Shown piece by piece: positions 10,708 through 20,945 of a stretch of 64,000 bases of DNA. The notes below the pieces were generated by a model. The model searched no databases. It saw only the letters and a list, made by a program, of their open reading frames with translations, and was not told the origin of the DNA. A program made the translations under genes and the position numbers. The DNA is taken from positions 67,784,021-67,848,020 of the forward strand of contig CM038046.1 of assembly GCA_021397845.1 (NCBI GenBank). The letters run 5' to 3'. Every line of letters starts with the position of its first letter. The first letter of the stretch is position 1. Source of the DNA: Areca catechu (lineage: Eukaryota; Streptophyta; Magnoliopsida; Arecales; Arecaceae).

Positions 10708-11460
10708 ATGACCGTGGAACCTAACCCTAAAAGAGCCACTAGGTACATTGTACTGGAAGTGTCTAAATTTGGTGATGATTCTAAGTTTAAGGATTATCTT
10801 AACTGGAAAAAAAATATGGACCTGCATTTTAAAAGCCATATGAATTTTTATTCTGAAAGAGTTCTATTCAAGTTTGCTAAAGCTAAGTTAGTTCGCCAGG
10901 CTAAGGTGGACTGGGATAAGTTTGAGATAGTAATTATGCAAGAAGGCCATAAACCCATAACTACCTAGAGAGACATGAAACATGAACTAAGGATAAAGTA
11001 CCTACCTAGGTCCTATGAGTCCAAGAGATCCACAACCTAAAGATCTAAACCCAAATCTTATGAACCTGGAACCTATGTACCTAAATCCTATGAGCCTAGA
11101 TCCTATGCACCCATACCATATTAGCCCAGTAGACCCATGACCTATAGATATGAACCCAGTAGTAATCCACTACCCCTTAGTCAACCTGAACCCACTAGGA
11201 GTAGTGTCCATAACCAGAAACCAGGACCTAGCCAATTTTCCCTTCGCCGACTCCCCCTACTACCCTATGTGTTCACCACGATGATGTTAAAGAGGAAGAA
11301 TATGTTACAAACCTATAATTGGTTGACCCAAAAAACACCCAGACGAAAGCTATATTGGAAGGACCATTAGAAGAAGATCCTGAAGTAGAAGTGTATGAAG
11401 CTGAAGCACACTTAGCAGATGAATATGAAGAATAGTTAGAGGGAGAAAGCCATGACACTG
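10708..11460 (+). pseudogene. gag: F gag-like protein, degenerate
   Basis: Starts at ATG 10708 and first stops at 10966. Residues about 18-75 read FGDDSKFKDYLNWKKNMDLHF ... VRQAKVDWDKFE, followed past a stop by a W/D-M...LRIKYLPRSY block, the usual form of a Ty3 gag capsid domain. A run of YEP/SYAP-type repeats follows (11050-11160), then YEPSSNPLPLSQPEP (about 11148-11190), which is also present in element E. After a frame change an acidic linker (EGPLEEDPEVEVYEAEAH) leads into the next ORF. Gag would form the particle. Stops make it inactive. Confidence 0.65.
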
Positions 11461-11998
11461 ATACTACAATGGCTTTACCTGAGGAGACACTAGAAGAGAA
11501 TTCAATTATTGAGCCTAGTCCTGAAATCCAAGAGAAAATTATTGAAGATATGGTCTCTTTAATTATGTACCCTCAGGAGGATCTCACCCCTTGTCCTAGT
11601 TCAAGATCTCTTCCCAGAAATTGTTGACCCTTCCATTATGCAAACCCTTTAGATATAACTCAACCCCATAAGGTCAACCTCATTAGTCTAGGGCTAATCC
11701 CTGAAACCCCTTATTATATCTTGTTCTTTCCAATCAACCCCGAACCCTTTTCTTATTTTCTATCCTACCAGACTAATTCTGAATCTACCTCTTACTTTCT
11801 GCCCTTTTCTAAAACTTCTTAAGCTTCTTTGACTAATAGATTACATTTTAAAGAAGTAAACATAATGCATACATTCATTGTGCATGTTAAATTTGCATCC
11901 TACTTATGCTATACCTTATTACATTTGCAAGGAATCCATTGTAAATTTTTGTGTGCATACCAAACCAGGGTCAAACCTAGAGAGCCTATAGTCTGATA
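11461..11998 (+). pseudogene. F conserved unknown ORF (HKVNLISLGLIP family)
   Basis: In two frames this encodes an acidic stretch, then HKVNLISLGLIPETP ... INPEPFSYFLS ... SYFLPF, then VHVKFASYL and VKPREPIV before a stop at 11998. Element E has the same blocks in one open frame (41568-42233, minus). The segment occupies the place where protease and RT would be. I do not recognise a known domain. It is aromatic and Pro rich, with a hydrophobic tail. Confidence 0.6.
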
Positions 11999-12209
11999 GG
12001 TTTAGGCCCAAAGAGTCTAAAAAAATTTCTCTCAATAGGAATGCATAGTTGAGTCTGCATTTTGTTAGGTGTCAGTACGAGTCTCGGAGTCCGCGGAGTC
12101 ATCCGCACAGCATGCATAATAAGATTATCTAAAAAAATTTAATCTAAGTTATAATACATGCAAGAAATTAGCTGATTCCTGAATGTGAGCCAAAGAATTT
12201 GAAATAAGG
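11999..12209 (+). other. Junction region of F where pol is missing
   Basis: About 200 bp of non-coding DNA links the unknown ORF to the integrase C-terminal region. E has a comparable stretch, with a shared GCTRATTCCT word, so the deletion junction looks inherited. Confidence 0.55.
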
Positions 12210-12682
12210 GATTCTATAATGATTAGACTTAGGCTTGAACAGTTTTCACCAGGAACTATTAAGAAACTATATGCTCGTGGAGCTAGCCCCTTTAAAGTGA
12301 TAAGAAGAGTTGGCCCTAATGCCTATGTGCTTGAGCTACTCCGAGATAATGGAATTAGCTTGACTTTCAATATCTTAGACTTAGTATAGTATAGAGAGCC
12401 AGTAACAATACCTAGCGAGCTATTTGGGCCTGACCTATCCTTTGGGAGTGAACTCGACCCTGAGTGTCCACCTCCAATTTTACCTGAGAGAGGAGAACGG
12501 ATAGAGTGTGTCCTTGATGATCAAGGTATCATAACCCGAGGTAAAGGCTATCAGCATTATTTGGTCCGTTGGCAAGGCCGACCGGAGTCCGATGATTCGT
12601 GGATTACTCGAGAGGACTTACAGCACCTCGACCCCGACCTTCTTGAGAAATACCAAAGCCAATTCTCCCACCCCAGGAGAAT
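12210..12682 (+). pseudogene. F integrase C-terminal GPF region plus chromodomain
   Basis: From about 12220 the frame reads RLEQFSPGTIKKLYARG then PFKVIRRVGPNAYVLEL, the GPY/F domain of chromovirus integrases, and FNILDLV-stop-YREP. A chromodomain follows (12505-12655): ERIECVLDDQGIITRGKGYQ, HYLVRWQGRPESDDSWITRE, DLQHLDPDLLEKY. The aromatic and W residues (Y..YLVRW..., SW) are kept. Chromodomains steer chromovirus integrases to marked chromatin; here the catalytic core is absent. A purine tract (CCCCAGGAGAAT, ending at 12682) abuts the 3' LTR. Confidence 0.85.
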
Positions 12683-13772
12683 TGGTGCGGACACCATGAT
12701 TAGACAGAGGCTCTTCAACCCTCTATGGATCTCTGATTAGGGTTCTTAATCTTTTGGGTCCTGTAATAAGGCTTAAAGCCAGAGTAATTTGCTTTTGAGT
12801 CATGTAATTAGTATCTAGTTGGTTTCAATTTTTAGTTTGGTCTTGTAATTTTGCCAATTTAGTCAAGTTAGGGTCAATTGGTCCTATAATTAGCCAAATT
12901 GGTTCTCAAGCTCAAGTCAATTTGAAGATGGGCTCAAGCTAGTTTGAAGATGGGTCCACAGGTGGGCAATCAAGTCAAGCCCAATTGAAGATGAGTCAAG
13001 CCACTTCTCCTCCATGCCAAGTAGGAGTGCTAACTCATGGAGTGCCACATAATCAATGCCACGTGGCATGGGAGGCACCACTTCAGCTCATGGAGTGCCA
13101 CATCATCAATGCCACGTGGCATGGGAGGTCCCACTTCACCAAGCATCATGGGTGGCCAAGCTTAATGCTAAAATTCAAATTCAAAGCCATGTTGGATGCC
13201 CCATTAAGCCTACCCTTGATCCAAGACAACAACATCCCCACCTCACTCCACATATCAAGCCACACTAGCAAAGATCATGGTCGGCCAAGGTGTCATGAAG
13301 AAGGATTTCAAATTTCAAAAAGGGCACCACCTTGATTCATGAAGGCAACATCCTCTTTTCACTCCCCTAAATCAAGCCATTCCACCAAAGAGCAAGCCAA
13401 GTCAAGGTCGGCCAAGATTTTATGAAGGAGATATTCAAATTTCAAATGGGTGCCCCTTGACTCATGAAGACAACCTACCCCTTTCTCCTCCCCAAATCAA
13501 GTCTTGTAACCCCCTCTTTCAAATTTAAATTCAAATGTTAAAATGAGGACTTGGGTGCCTATGAAAAGGGCCCTAACCCTCTTGTAAGATAATTTTTGAT
13601 GAAAGAAAAAAAAAATTCTAAAGTTTCTTCTTCCTAGCCTTGTCTTTGACTTGGAACTCTATGAGAGAGTGTGCCTTTGTCCTTCGGGATATCGAGGGGT
13701 GAGAGGCCCTGGGTTACCTTCTTCCTATGCAAGCAACCAACCTTTCTTCCCAAGCTTGGACGCCCCCTGGAA
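12683..13772 (+). repeat. F 3' LTR, interrupted by element G
   Basis: Begins TGGTGCGGACACCA right after the purine tract. A TATA-like CCTATGAAAAG lies at about 13557. At 13772 it stops at the G insertion; by comparison with 8845-9612 about 510 bp should continue beyond G, outside the window. Combined length would be near 1.6 kb, close to E's 1562-bp LTRs. Confidence 0.85.
13034..13139 (+). repeat. 53-bp tandem duplication carrying G-box palindromes
   Basis: Units 13034-13086 and 13087-13139, both starting CTCATGGAGTGCCACAT. Each holds the perfect 14-bp palindrome ATGCCACGTGGCAT (13056-13069 and 13109-13122), with the CACGTG core bound by plant bZIP and bHLH factors. It lies in the U3 part of F's 3' LTR, upstream of the TATA-like site. 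Confidence 0.9.
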
Positions 13773-15097
13773 TGATGCGGGACAAGGGGGGCTAGCTAGG
13801 AGGATTGTTGGAGAGCTGAGAAGTCTACCGTGATTACGGTCAAAAGGCAGAAAAAATATGTGCGGGCAAGAAAGATGGATACTCAATGGACTTGGAACTT
13901 ACCTTCACTGAGAGACGTTGCACCTCTAGGGCATCTCACCCCCCCACTACGTGTAGTCTAGGGCATCCCACCCATCTGGCTACATGCGGAGCCTAGGATG
14001 TCCCACCCAAATCGCTACCTAGGGCCGTGAAGGAGAAGCTCCAAGATCATAAAGAGGACTCAGCTAGGGAGAAGATAACTAGGGCCTCACACCCTTCGAC
14101 CCCCGCAGGTGAAGGAAAAACGGGCCTCATGCCCACTCCTGACGGAGGCAGAACCAAGAACATACTTTTCAAAAATTCATAATTATCATCATTATTCAAG
14201 AGAGGATGTGCCTTTATATAGGCTTACAAAACTTGGGGCCCAAGAAAAAAATACAAGGCATGCAGCCAAAAAAAAGTAACAACCAAAACTTACTTTGTTT
14301 GCAGCCTGAAAACATGGTAGAAAATTATAAACAATCCTCATCATATGGTAGAAAATAAAACTAATCATAATCTAAAAGTAATTTAAGTAACCTCCTAACT
14401 GGTCCATGCATCAACATTTAAAATAAATAAAATAAAATCTAAATTCATCAAGATCCATGCTGAGTTATTCTGAAATCCATGCAGGCTTGATGATTATGGA
14501 AAAAATTCTTGCTCTGAGAAGTATGCCTTTGGGATCCGTGCAAAATTGTTCTACTCTGAGATCTGTGCAAAAAAGAAACTCCCTATGACCTATGACCGTG
14601 GAACAGGGGCGACGTGCGGAGGTGTGGAGATGGCTTCATAGGTGGAGGTCCGGCGGGGACTGCTCGGGCAACGGCAGACGGCTGCTCAGGCAGCGACGGA
14701 CGATGGTGCGGGGGAGAGGGGCGCGTGGGCGAAGCTGCAGGGGTGGATGGCCATGGGAGGAGCTGCACGGGGCATGGCCACGGGCGGTTCCATGGGATTC
14801 GCCAGCGTTCCCACGAGGAGATCGATGCTCGGGGATGGTGGACGGCCGTCGAGGGTGGCGCCGGAGGTCGAGCGAGGTGGATCCAGGACAAACAGGAAGA
14901 AAAAGACAAAAAGAAAATGGAGGTTCCGGGAGGTTGAACATGATAGGGATAAACGAGGAATAAGTCGGGAATAAAATGTGGATAAATTGAGGATAACATG
15001 AATAGATGGAATAGCTGGGATAAATAATTTTATACTAAAATAAAAAAAATTGAAAAAAGGAAAATCAAAACCCGGATGGGTTTTGATGTCCCCATCA
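13773..15097 (-). repeat. G left LTR
   Basis: On the minus strand it starts TGATGGGGACATC (ending at plus 15097) and ends TTGTCCCGCATCA. A TATA-like CCTATATAAAGG lies at 14211-14222. A GC-rich block at 14590-14940 sits in U3 and keeps overlapping ORFs open on both strands by composition. Confidence 0.75.
14211..14222 (-). promoter_or_regulatory. G LTR TATA box
   Basis: CCTATATAAAGG on the minus strand, in the LTR, upstream of a GTGTGAGGCCCTAG block that has counterparts in the H and F LTRs at the same relative place. Confidence 0.6.
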
Positions 15098-15287
15098 TTC
15101 TCCTGGGGTGGGGAAAACTCGACTCCGTCGTGTCAGGCTTGCTGCATTTTTTTTTCTCTCTTTTTTTTCTATCATTTTTTTTCTCTTCTTTTTCTTCACT
15201 TTTTTTTTTCAAATTTTTTTTTCCAACCATAATCCTCTCCTACTCAGATACCAAAATTGATGTGGGATGAAGATCTGATACCAAAAT
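15098..15287 (-). other. G internal region (190 bp, no ORF)
   Basis: On the minus strand: primer-site relic TGGTATCAGATCT at 15271-15283, a duplicated TACCAAAATTGATG word, about 80 bases of almost pure purine (15145-15225), then the chromovirus-type tail CGAGTTTTCCCCACCCCAGGAGAA next to the left LTR. Only cis signals remain. Confidence 0.7.
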
Positions 15288-15492
15288 TGATGGGGGACAA
15301 GGGGGGTAAGCTTGGAGGATCATTGGAGAGCTGAGAAGTCTCATGTGATTAGGGTCCAAAAGATGAAAAAAATATGTGGGGGCAAGAAATATGGATACTC
15401 TATGAACATGGGACATACCTTCACGGATAGACATCATACCTCTCGGGCATCTCTCCCACCACACTACATGTAGTGTAGGGCGTCCGACCCAT
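15288..15492 (-). repeat. G right LTR, first 205 bp, cut by element D
   Basis: Matches 13773 onward (GACAAGGGGGG, GGAGAGCTGAGAAGTC, TATGTGSGGGCAAGAAA, GGGCRTCCSACCCAT). It ends at 15492 where D's LTR begins; the left LTR continues here with CTGGCTACATG. Confidence 0.8.
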
Positions 15493-16930
15493 TATTGACT
15501 CCATTAATTGATTTTGATGATAAGCAAAATGGTTAAGTATAAGTTGTGGACTAATGATTTGCTTTGAGTGTGTTTTTATTGAAAAGGTTCTTACAAATTT
15601 GAAGAAGATCAATTGTTTTGAAAAAGCCAAGTTTGAATGAAAAGTTTGCTCAAAGAAGACTTGGACACTCAAGAGATGGTTGATTGGATGGATAAGTTAA
15701 ATGAAAATATGTTTCAGCTAATGTTCAGGCCTTTCTATGAAGTTTTCAAAGAAGTGTCGACTCAAAGTGTCGACACATGACATGAAGTGTCGACACATGG
15801 AGATGAAGTATCGACTCAGGCCGGTACGCAGCAATGTTTCAAATGGCATAGATGAAGTGTCAACACATGGACCTGAAGTGTGGACTCAAAGTGTCGACAC
15901 ATGGATCAATACATCGCCTGAGATTTTCAAGCCATAGAACTTATAGAAGTTGAAGGAACAGCTGAAGTGTCGATACATGGAAGCCAGGTGTCGACTTAAG
16001 GTGTCGACTCAACTGAGGAAGTGTTGACACATCTAAAATTTCTAGAGAATCAGAATGAAGCAATTTGAACTAGGTGTCGACTCAAGAAGATCAAGTGTCA
16101 ACCTTATGTGTCGACTCATAGCATGAAGTGTCGATACATGAAGTTCTGGCAATAGTAATGGCTAGTTTTTCAAACGCAGAACTCACCCTAATTGCCCCCA
16201 ACGGCTAGTTTTTCAAGTCTAACAGCTAGAAACCTGTTTTGAGGTTTTTGAAAGGTATTTATATGCTCAAAATCAAATCAAAACACATGAAATTGAAGAC
16301 CATTAAAGAATTTTGAGAAGAGAGAAGAAACGAGAGCTTTAACTCCTATTCATTGAAGTTTCAACCACTCTCAAGCTAAAGGAAGCCTCCAAGCATTCAA
16401 AAGCTTTCAAGAGCATTGAAGATCATCCATTCTTAGGCATTCAAGAAGCTTCTACAAGTTGAAAGCAACTCTACATCGAGCTATAAAGAGATATCCGTTT
16501 TGATTTAGAAAGCTTACATTGGTTCTTTACTTTTAAACCATATTTCTTGTAAGGGTTCTTGGTTAGCCTATTGTAAAACCAAGTGAGGTTATTGGTAAGC
16601 ATTAGAAAACCAATTAGCTTGGTGGTTAGTATGTAAAACCATTAAGGTTCTTGGTTAGCCCGGAAAACTATGGGAGGTTGTTGGTTAGCCTTGTGAAAAC
16701 CAATTAGGTTCTTGGTTAGCCCGTAAAACCATGTAAGGTTTTGACTTGTTGGCCTTGTGAAAACAAGTTGGGTTTTTGATTAGTAAGCCCATAAAACTAA
16801 TCAACTGTAATCGGTGTGATTATAGTGAATTCCCAAGGGTATCCTGGAAAGTGGATGTAGGTGCATTGGATAGCACCGAACCACTATATTTCTTGGTCTT
16901 TGTGATTGCTTGATCTCTCTCTTTCCCAAG
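15493..16930 (+). repeat. D 5' LTR (3' end lost)
   Basis: Starts TATTGACTCCATTAATTGATTTTGATGATAAG; the 3' copy at 62806 starts TGTTGACTCC, so the terminal TG has changed to TA. It contains the GTGTCGAC array and a run of GGTTCTTGGTTAGCC-type repeats (16550-16760). No primer site follows; instead gag coding begins near 16931, so the LTR end, primer site and gag start are deleted. Confidence 0.8.
15754..16140 (+). repeat. GTGTCGAC palindrome-motif array in D 5' LTR
   Basis: Eight exact GTGTCGAC and seven one-base variants in about 390 bp. Two contexts recur: AAGTGTCGACACATG (core palindrome GTGTCGACAC) and GTGTCGACTCA. Most variants are C-to-T or G-to-A in the central CpG. The array is upstream in the LTR, so it could be enhancer-like; repeated LTR palindromes have been described in Sireviruses. 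Confidence 0.9.
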
Positions 16931-17769
16931 GAGAAGGAAGTACCTATATGCTTTTAGTGCAAGAAGTCGGGACACTACATGTTTGATTATCCTCTCCTTA
17001 AGAAATCTAGAAAGAAATTAATGAAGAAAGCCATGATGGCCACTTGGAGTGATAGCGAAGACTCCAGTTCTGAAGAAGAGCAGATCGAAGATGCAAATCT
17101 TTGCTTAATGGCATATCAAGACAATGATGAGGTAAGTTCCAATACCGAAATTGATTTTACATTTGATCAACTTAGGAATGCCTTTGAAGAACTTATGCAT
17201 GATTACAAACTAATTTCATCTGAAAACAAGAAATTGAAAAAGCATGCAAATAGTTTCTCTTTTGAAAACAATTCTTTACTAAATGATGTTAGTATTTTGA
17301 AATCTAAATTAGATGTTTTAGAAATGAAAAACAACGCTTTATCTATGAAAAATGAAATTTTGAAAAAATCTAAAAATGTTATTTCAAATAATGATCTTTT
17401 AAAAAAAAACAAGGATTTAGAACTTGAAAATGTCAAGTACAAAAATGAACTTGAAAAGATAAAACCTTCTGTTGAGAAATTCACTTACAGCTCAGAAAAG
17501 TTAAACTTACTTTTGAACAATCAAAGAGCAGTTTTTAATAAGGCAGGATTATGATATAAACCACAAAAGAAACAAAAGTATTTCAAAAATTTTTTTGTAC
17601 CTACATCATCTAGCATTACTTGTTTCTCTTGCAAAAAGTTAGATCATAAATCATTTCAATGTAACTTTAGAAAAATCAATTCTTTTGGTAAAGTATGGGT
17701 TCCAAAAGGAAACATTTTGAATGCTAACCCTAAAGGACACAAGTTACCTTGGGTACCTAAAAACAAAGC
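16931..17769 (+). pseudogene. gag: D gag, C-terminal part
   Basis: Begins abruptly at the first zinc knuckle: C-F-stop-C-KKSGHYMFDYP (16955-17000; the last Cys is Tyr). Then KKAMMATWSDSEDSSSEEE, NLCLMAYQDNDEV and a long coiled-coil-like Lys/Glu/Asn-rich stretch (about 17160-17550), with TGA at 17552. A second knuckle CFSCKKLDHKSFQC lies at 17620-17665, followed by VWVPKG and WVPKNKA. This matches the C-terminal half of Sirevirus gag, which packs element RNA. The capsid part is missing because the LTR is joined directly to this point. Confidence 0.8.
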
Positions 17770-18983
17770 TTGATTTTATTGCAGGTGTGTCTTGCAACCA
17801 AGGAGAACAAAAGACTTTGGTATCTTGACAGTGGTTGCTCAAGGCACATGACTGGAGATGTGAAGCAATTCACTTCTCTTGAAGCTTTAAATGGAGGGAG
17901 TGTGACCTTCAGTGATAATGGTAAAGAAAAAATCATTGGTATTGGTAAGGTTCACATAAGTCCTTCTAGTAGTATTAATAATGTACTTTTAGTCGATGGT
18001 TTGAAACATAATCTTTTAGGCATTAGTCAATTTTATGATAAAGGTTTTCAAGTAGTTTTTAAATCATCATATTGCATGATTACTAGTCTGGATTTAAATG
18101 GAGTACAATTCATTGGAAAAATGCATGGAAATGTTTATTTGGTAGACCTAGATGATCTATCTTTGCTTGATGGAGAATGCCTTGTTGCAGTGAATTCTAC
18201 TAAAGATGAGACTAGTTGGCTATGGCATAGAAGATTAGGGCATGCTAGTATATATCTTCTTTCAAAACTTTGCAAAAAGAATTTAGTTAGAGATTTACCT
18301 AAACTTTATTTTGAAAAGGATAGAATTTGCCAAGCATGTCAATTTGGTAAGCAAGTTAAAACTTCTTTCAAACCAAAAGGTTTTGTAACTACTAGTAGGC
18401 CACTTGAACAACTTCATATGGATCTTTTTGGACCAACTAGAATATCAACTTTAGGAGGCAAGCAATATGGATTAGTCATTGTGGATGATTTTTCGAGATT
18501 TACATGGGTTTTCTTTTTGGCACAAAAAGATGAATCATTTTCAGCTTTCATAAAGTTTTATCGAAATGTTTCAAATAAAAAAAGTGTTTCAGTTGTTTGC
18601 ATTCATAGTGATCATAGAACTAAATTTGAAAATTAGGATTTCGAAAACTTTTGCAATGAAAAGGGAATAGAACACAATTTTTCTGCACCTAGGACACCTC
18701 AGCAGAATAGGATAGTAGAAAGGAAAAATCATAACTTGGATGAAATGGCATGCACTATGCTTTGTGAAAATGATTTGCCAAGATATTTTTTAGCTGAAGC
18801 TATTAATATAGCCTGTTATATTTTAAATCGAGTTTTAATCCACCATATTTTAAAGAAAACTCCATATGAACTTTGGAACCAAAGAAAACCGACTTTGAAA
18901 TATTTTCGAGTTTTTGGTTGTAAATGTTTTGTTTTGAACAATGGAAAAGATCATCTTGGAAAGTTTGATGCAAAGTCTGATGA
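17770..18983 (+). pseudogene. pol: D protease, GAG-pre-integrase and integrase (first part)
   Basis: Protease motif WYLDSGCSRHMTGD at about 17820-17860. The pre-integrase zinc region reads LWHRRLGHAS ... RICQACQFGKQ (18220-18355). The integrase core begins QLHMDLFGPTR (Asp 1, about 18415); Asp 2 is in HSDHRTKFEN followed by a TAG at 18634; the Glu is in IVERKNHNL (about 18715). The frame continues VFGCKCFV...LGKFDAKSDD and is cut by element C at 18983. Domain order PR-IN before RT is copia-type. One stop (Gln to TAG) interrupts the core. Confidence 0.85.
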
Positions 18984-20945
18984 TGAAAGAAATACAGGGT
19001 TGCGAGTGCCTACACTAAGCATGTAACAGCACAGGGAGCATGTATGTATTTTAAAATAATTTTAAAATAATAGCGGAAACAACCTACTCCGCACAAGATC
19101 TAACATATTCAAGATGCATGTACAGGTAAAACAAAGCATAAAATTGGCATGTAATATTTATAAACTATTTGGTAAAGATAGATCTAGGCATGCATGAGAA
19201 TAAAGAATGAAATTTTACCATATTCCGGCTTGAAATAAAATAGGGATAATGCTGGAATAGTTGAATATCTGGAATAACTTTATTCCAGTCTTCTTCTTCC
19301 AGCAGCCTTTTGAAACGTTGATTTTTTCTTTACTTTAACAGCAGCAAACTCAAACCAAAGCAACAAAACGTTGGTCTCTTCTCCTGCAACAACAGTAAGG
19401 GAAAGTCTTGACAGGAGTTGCTTCAGCGGAGAGGTATTGGATCGATCATCCAACGACGTTGAAGATCCTTTCTCCCAGAAATTTTAGAACTTAAAATCCT
19501 GCAACCAAAAATAGGGCAATCAAAAGCAGCAGCATTGGAGGTACAATTGACTCCCAGGTGCTCAAGTGAACACCCTCAAGAGGGGGGGCATGCCTGGGCT
19601 TCCTCTGATCCGCTTCTCGCACGATGCTAGTCACCGGAAAGCCTTGAAACGGTGGGAAAAAGGAAGAAGAAACATAACACTATGATTCAGAAATTGTTTT
19701 CTCCAAAATAATATTTTTTTCTCCACTGATTTAGCACCATTCAACAGGGAATCAAAGCAGTCTTTCAGTCCCAATCTCACACAAGAACTCAGGCCTAAAA
19801 CACCGGTGGAAAGAATGGATGGAAGCTCTTAAAGGGGGAATCACTACAGCATTTTTCAGCACCCAAAATTTTATATCCAGAATGAAACCGAGTAACCGGT
19901 GCAAAAGAGAGCTGAGAAGACATGCTGGGAAAATAAAGAGGCAACAGGTTTCTAGACGAATCAAATTCGTCATCAACACAGCAATGAAGAGCCATAACAT
20001 GGAGGTTAAATTCCAGCAAAAACTGGGTGGAAACGGGAGAACAGAAGATGCCTTATATCCCCTGTTCGCCCAAGCCAAATTACCGTGTAAATGGGTTCAA
20101 ACCGGTTCATAACTGGTTTAAAAAATCCCAAACTGTTTCTAAATAAGTTTACAAAATAATTAGATCAAAATCTAATTAATAAAAGTCCTGGTCAAGTCCT
20201 AATTACCCATAAGCAATTCCTGGTGTACCTAAAAAAAATTCTGATCGACCCAAAATCGGGTTAGTTCAAAGTGTGCTCAATCAAACCGTTACCAAAATGA
20301 TTCCTAATCATAAATCGATACCTGGATCAGGGAGATATCCTCTATGGCATGTGACATTATAGGTTCGAACCTAGGCGGTAGCACTGGAACAATTCTAGTA
20401 CCAGCACAAGATACCATCTAGCAATGGGTCCCGACATCCGGATAGGTCAAAGATGCGAGAGCAATCAAGCGAACCTCTAGCATATGGTTATCATATAATT
20501 TATCCCTTTGACCTCCAATGCTTAGGATGACCTTGTGTTAGACTGCCAACCCTAGCTGAGTCAATCCACAACATGTCTCAACCTCGCAAGTCTAGTGACT
20601 CCTCACTAGGACTACCTCGGTCGAGGATTTGCTAAATTGAGAAACTGTGAGACATTCAATCCAAACTATTCGGACAGGTCAATTCCATCTTGGTCAACCA
20701 CTGCTCCACAAGTACTTACCTGAACCTAGAAACCTTCCATCACCAGATTAGAAATCCGAGTAGTCCGGCACCAAAGCATACGGAGTTGCTTGCAAGCTAC
20801 CATGATGATCGCAGGTCTGAGGGACACATATACCCATATCCACTCATGAGTATCCCTTTGGTAGAAAGGGGCTACACGGAGTCACGTTCAATGAGATATC
20901 ATATATCCCACTTATAGATCACGTCAGTGTCACAACACTCCTTTG

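Larger units (their letters stand above)
8845..13772 (+). mobile_element. F: pol-less chromodomain Ty3/gypsy derivative
   Basis: Order: truncated 5' LTR (8845-9612), tRNA-iMet primer site, about 3.07 kb internal (9613-12682) and 3' LTR (12683-13772, cut by element G). The internal region has a gag-like ORF, a conserved unknown ORF, then jumps directly to the integrase GPF region and a chromodomain. Protease, RT, RNase H and integrase core are absent. Element E, inserted elsewhere in this window, has the same structure and nearly the same internal length (3.13 kb), so the missing pol is a family trait rather than a private deletion. Such an element would need enzymes supplied in trans. Confidence 0.8.
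13773..15492 (-). mobile_element. G: minimal LTR element, inserted in F's 3' LTR
   Basis: Minus-strand element with left LTR 13773-15097, 190-bp internal 15098-15287 and the start of the right LTR 15288-15492, where element D is inserted. Both LTR copies begin TGATGSGGGACAAGGGGGG and share GGAGAGCTGAGAAGTC. The internal DNA has only a primer-site relic, a purine-rich strand and the polypurine tract CCCCAGGAGAA, the same tract as in F. No coding capacity is visible. LTR ends and layout tie it to the E/F/H group. The base pairs before it are TGGAA; the matching copy should lie outside the window. Confidence 0.75.

Noticed and set aside
14583..14999. Overlapping ORFs of 100-138 codons on both strands
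   Set aside because: A GC-rich block within G's U3 has few stop codons in any frame; no recognisable domain, and Pro/Arg/Gly-rich composition only reflects base content.
15145..15225. Independent pyrimidine microsatellite
   Set aside because: It is the interior of element G, bounded by its primer-site relic and polypurine tract.
15754..16140. CRISPR-like array
   Set aside because: Motif is 8-15 bp with irregular spacing inside a plant LTR, duplicated in the other LTR; no CRISPR features.
19752..20078. 108-codon hydrophobic minus ORF, same length at 56136-56462
   Set aside because: The two are the paired LTRs of one element, so similarity is expected; the ORF overlaps the LTR TATA box and would start upstream of the transcript.
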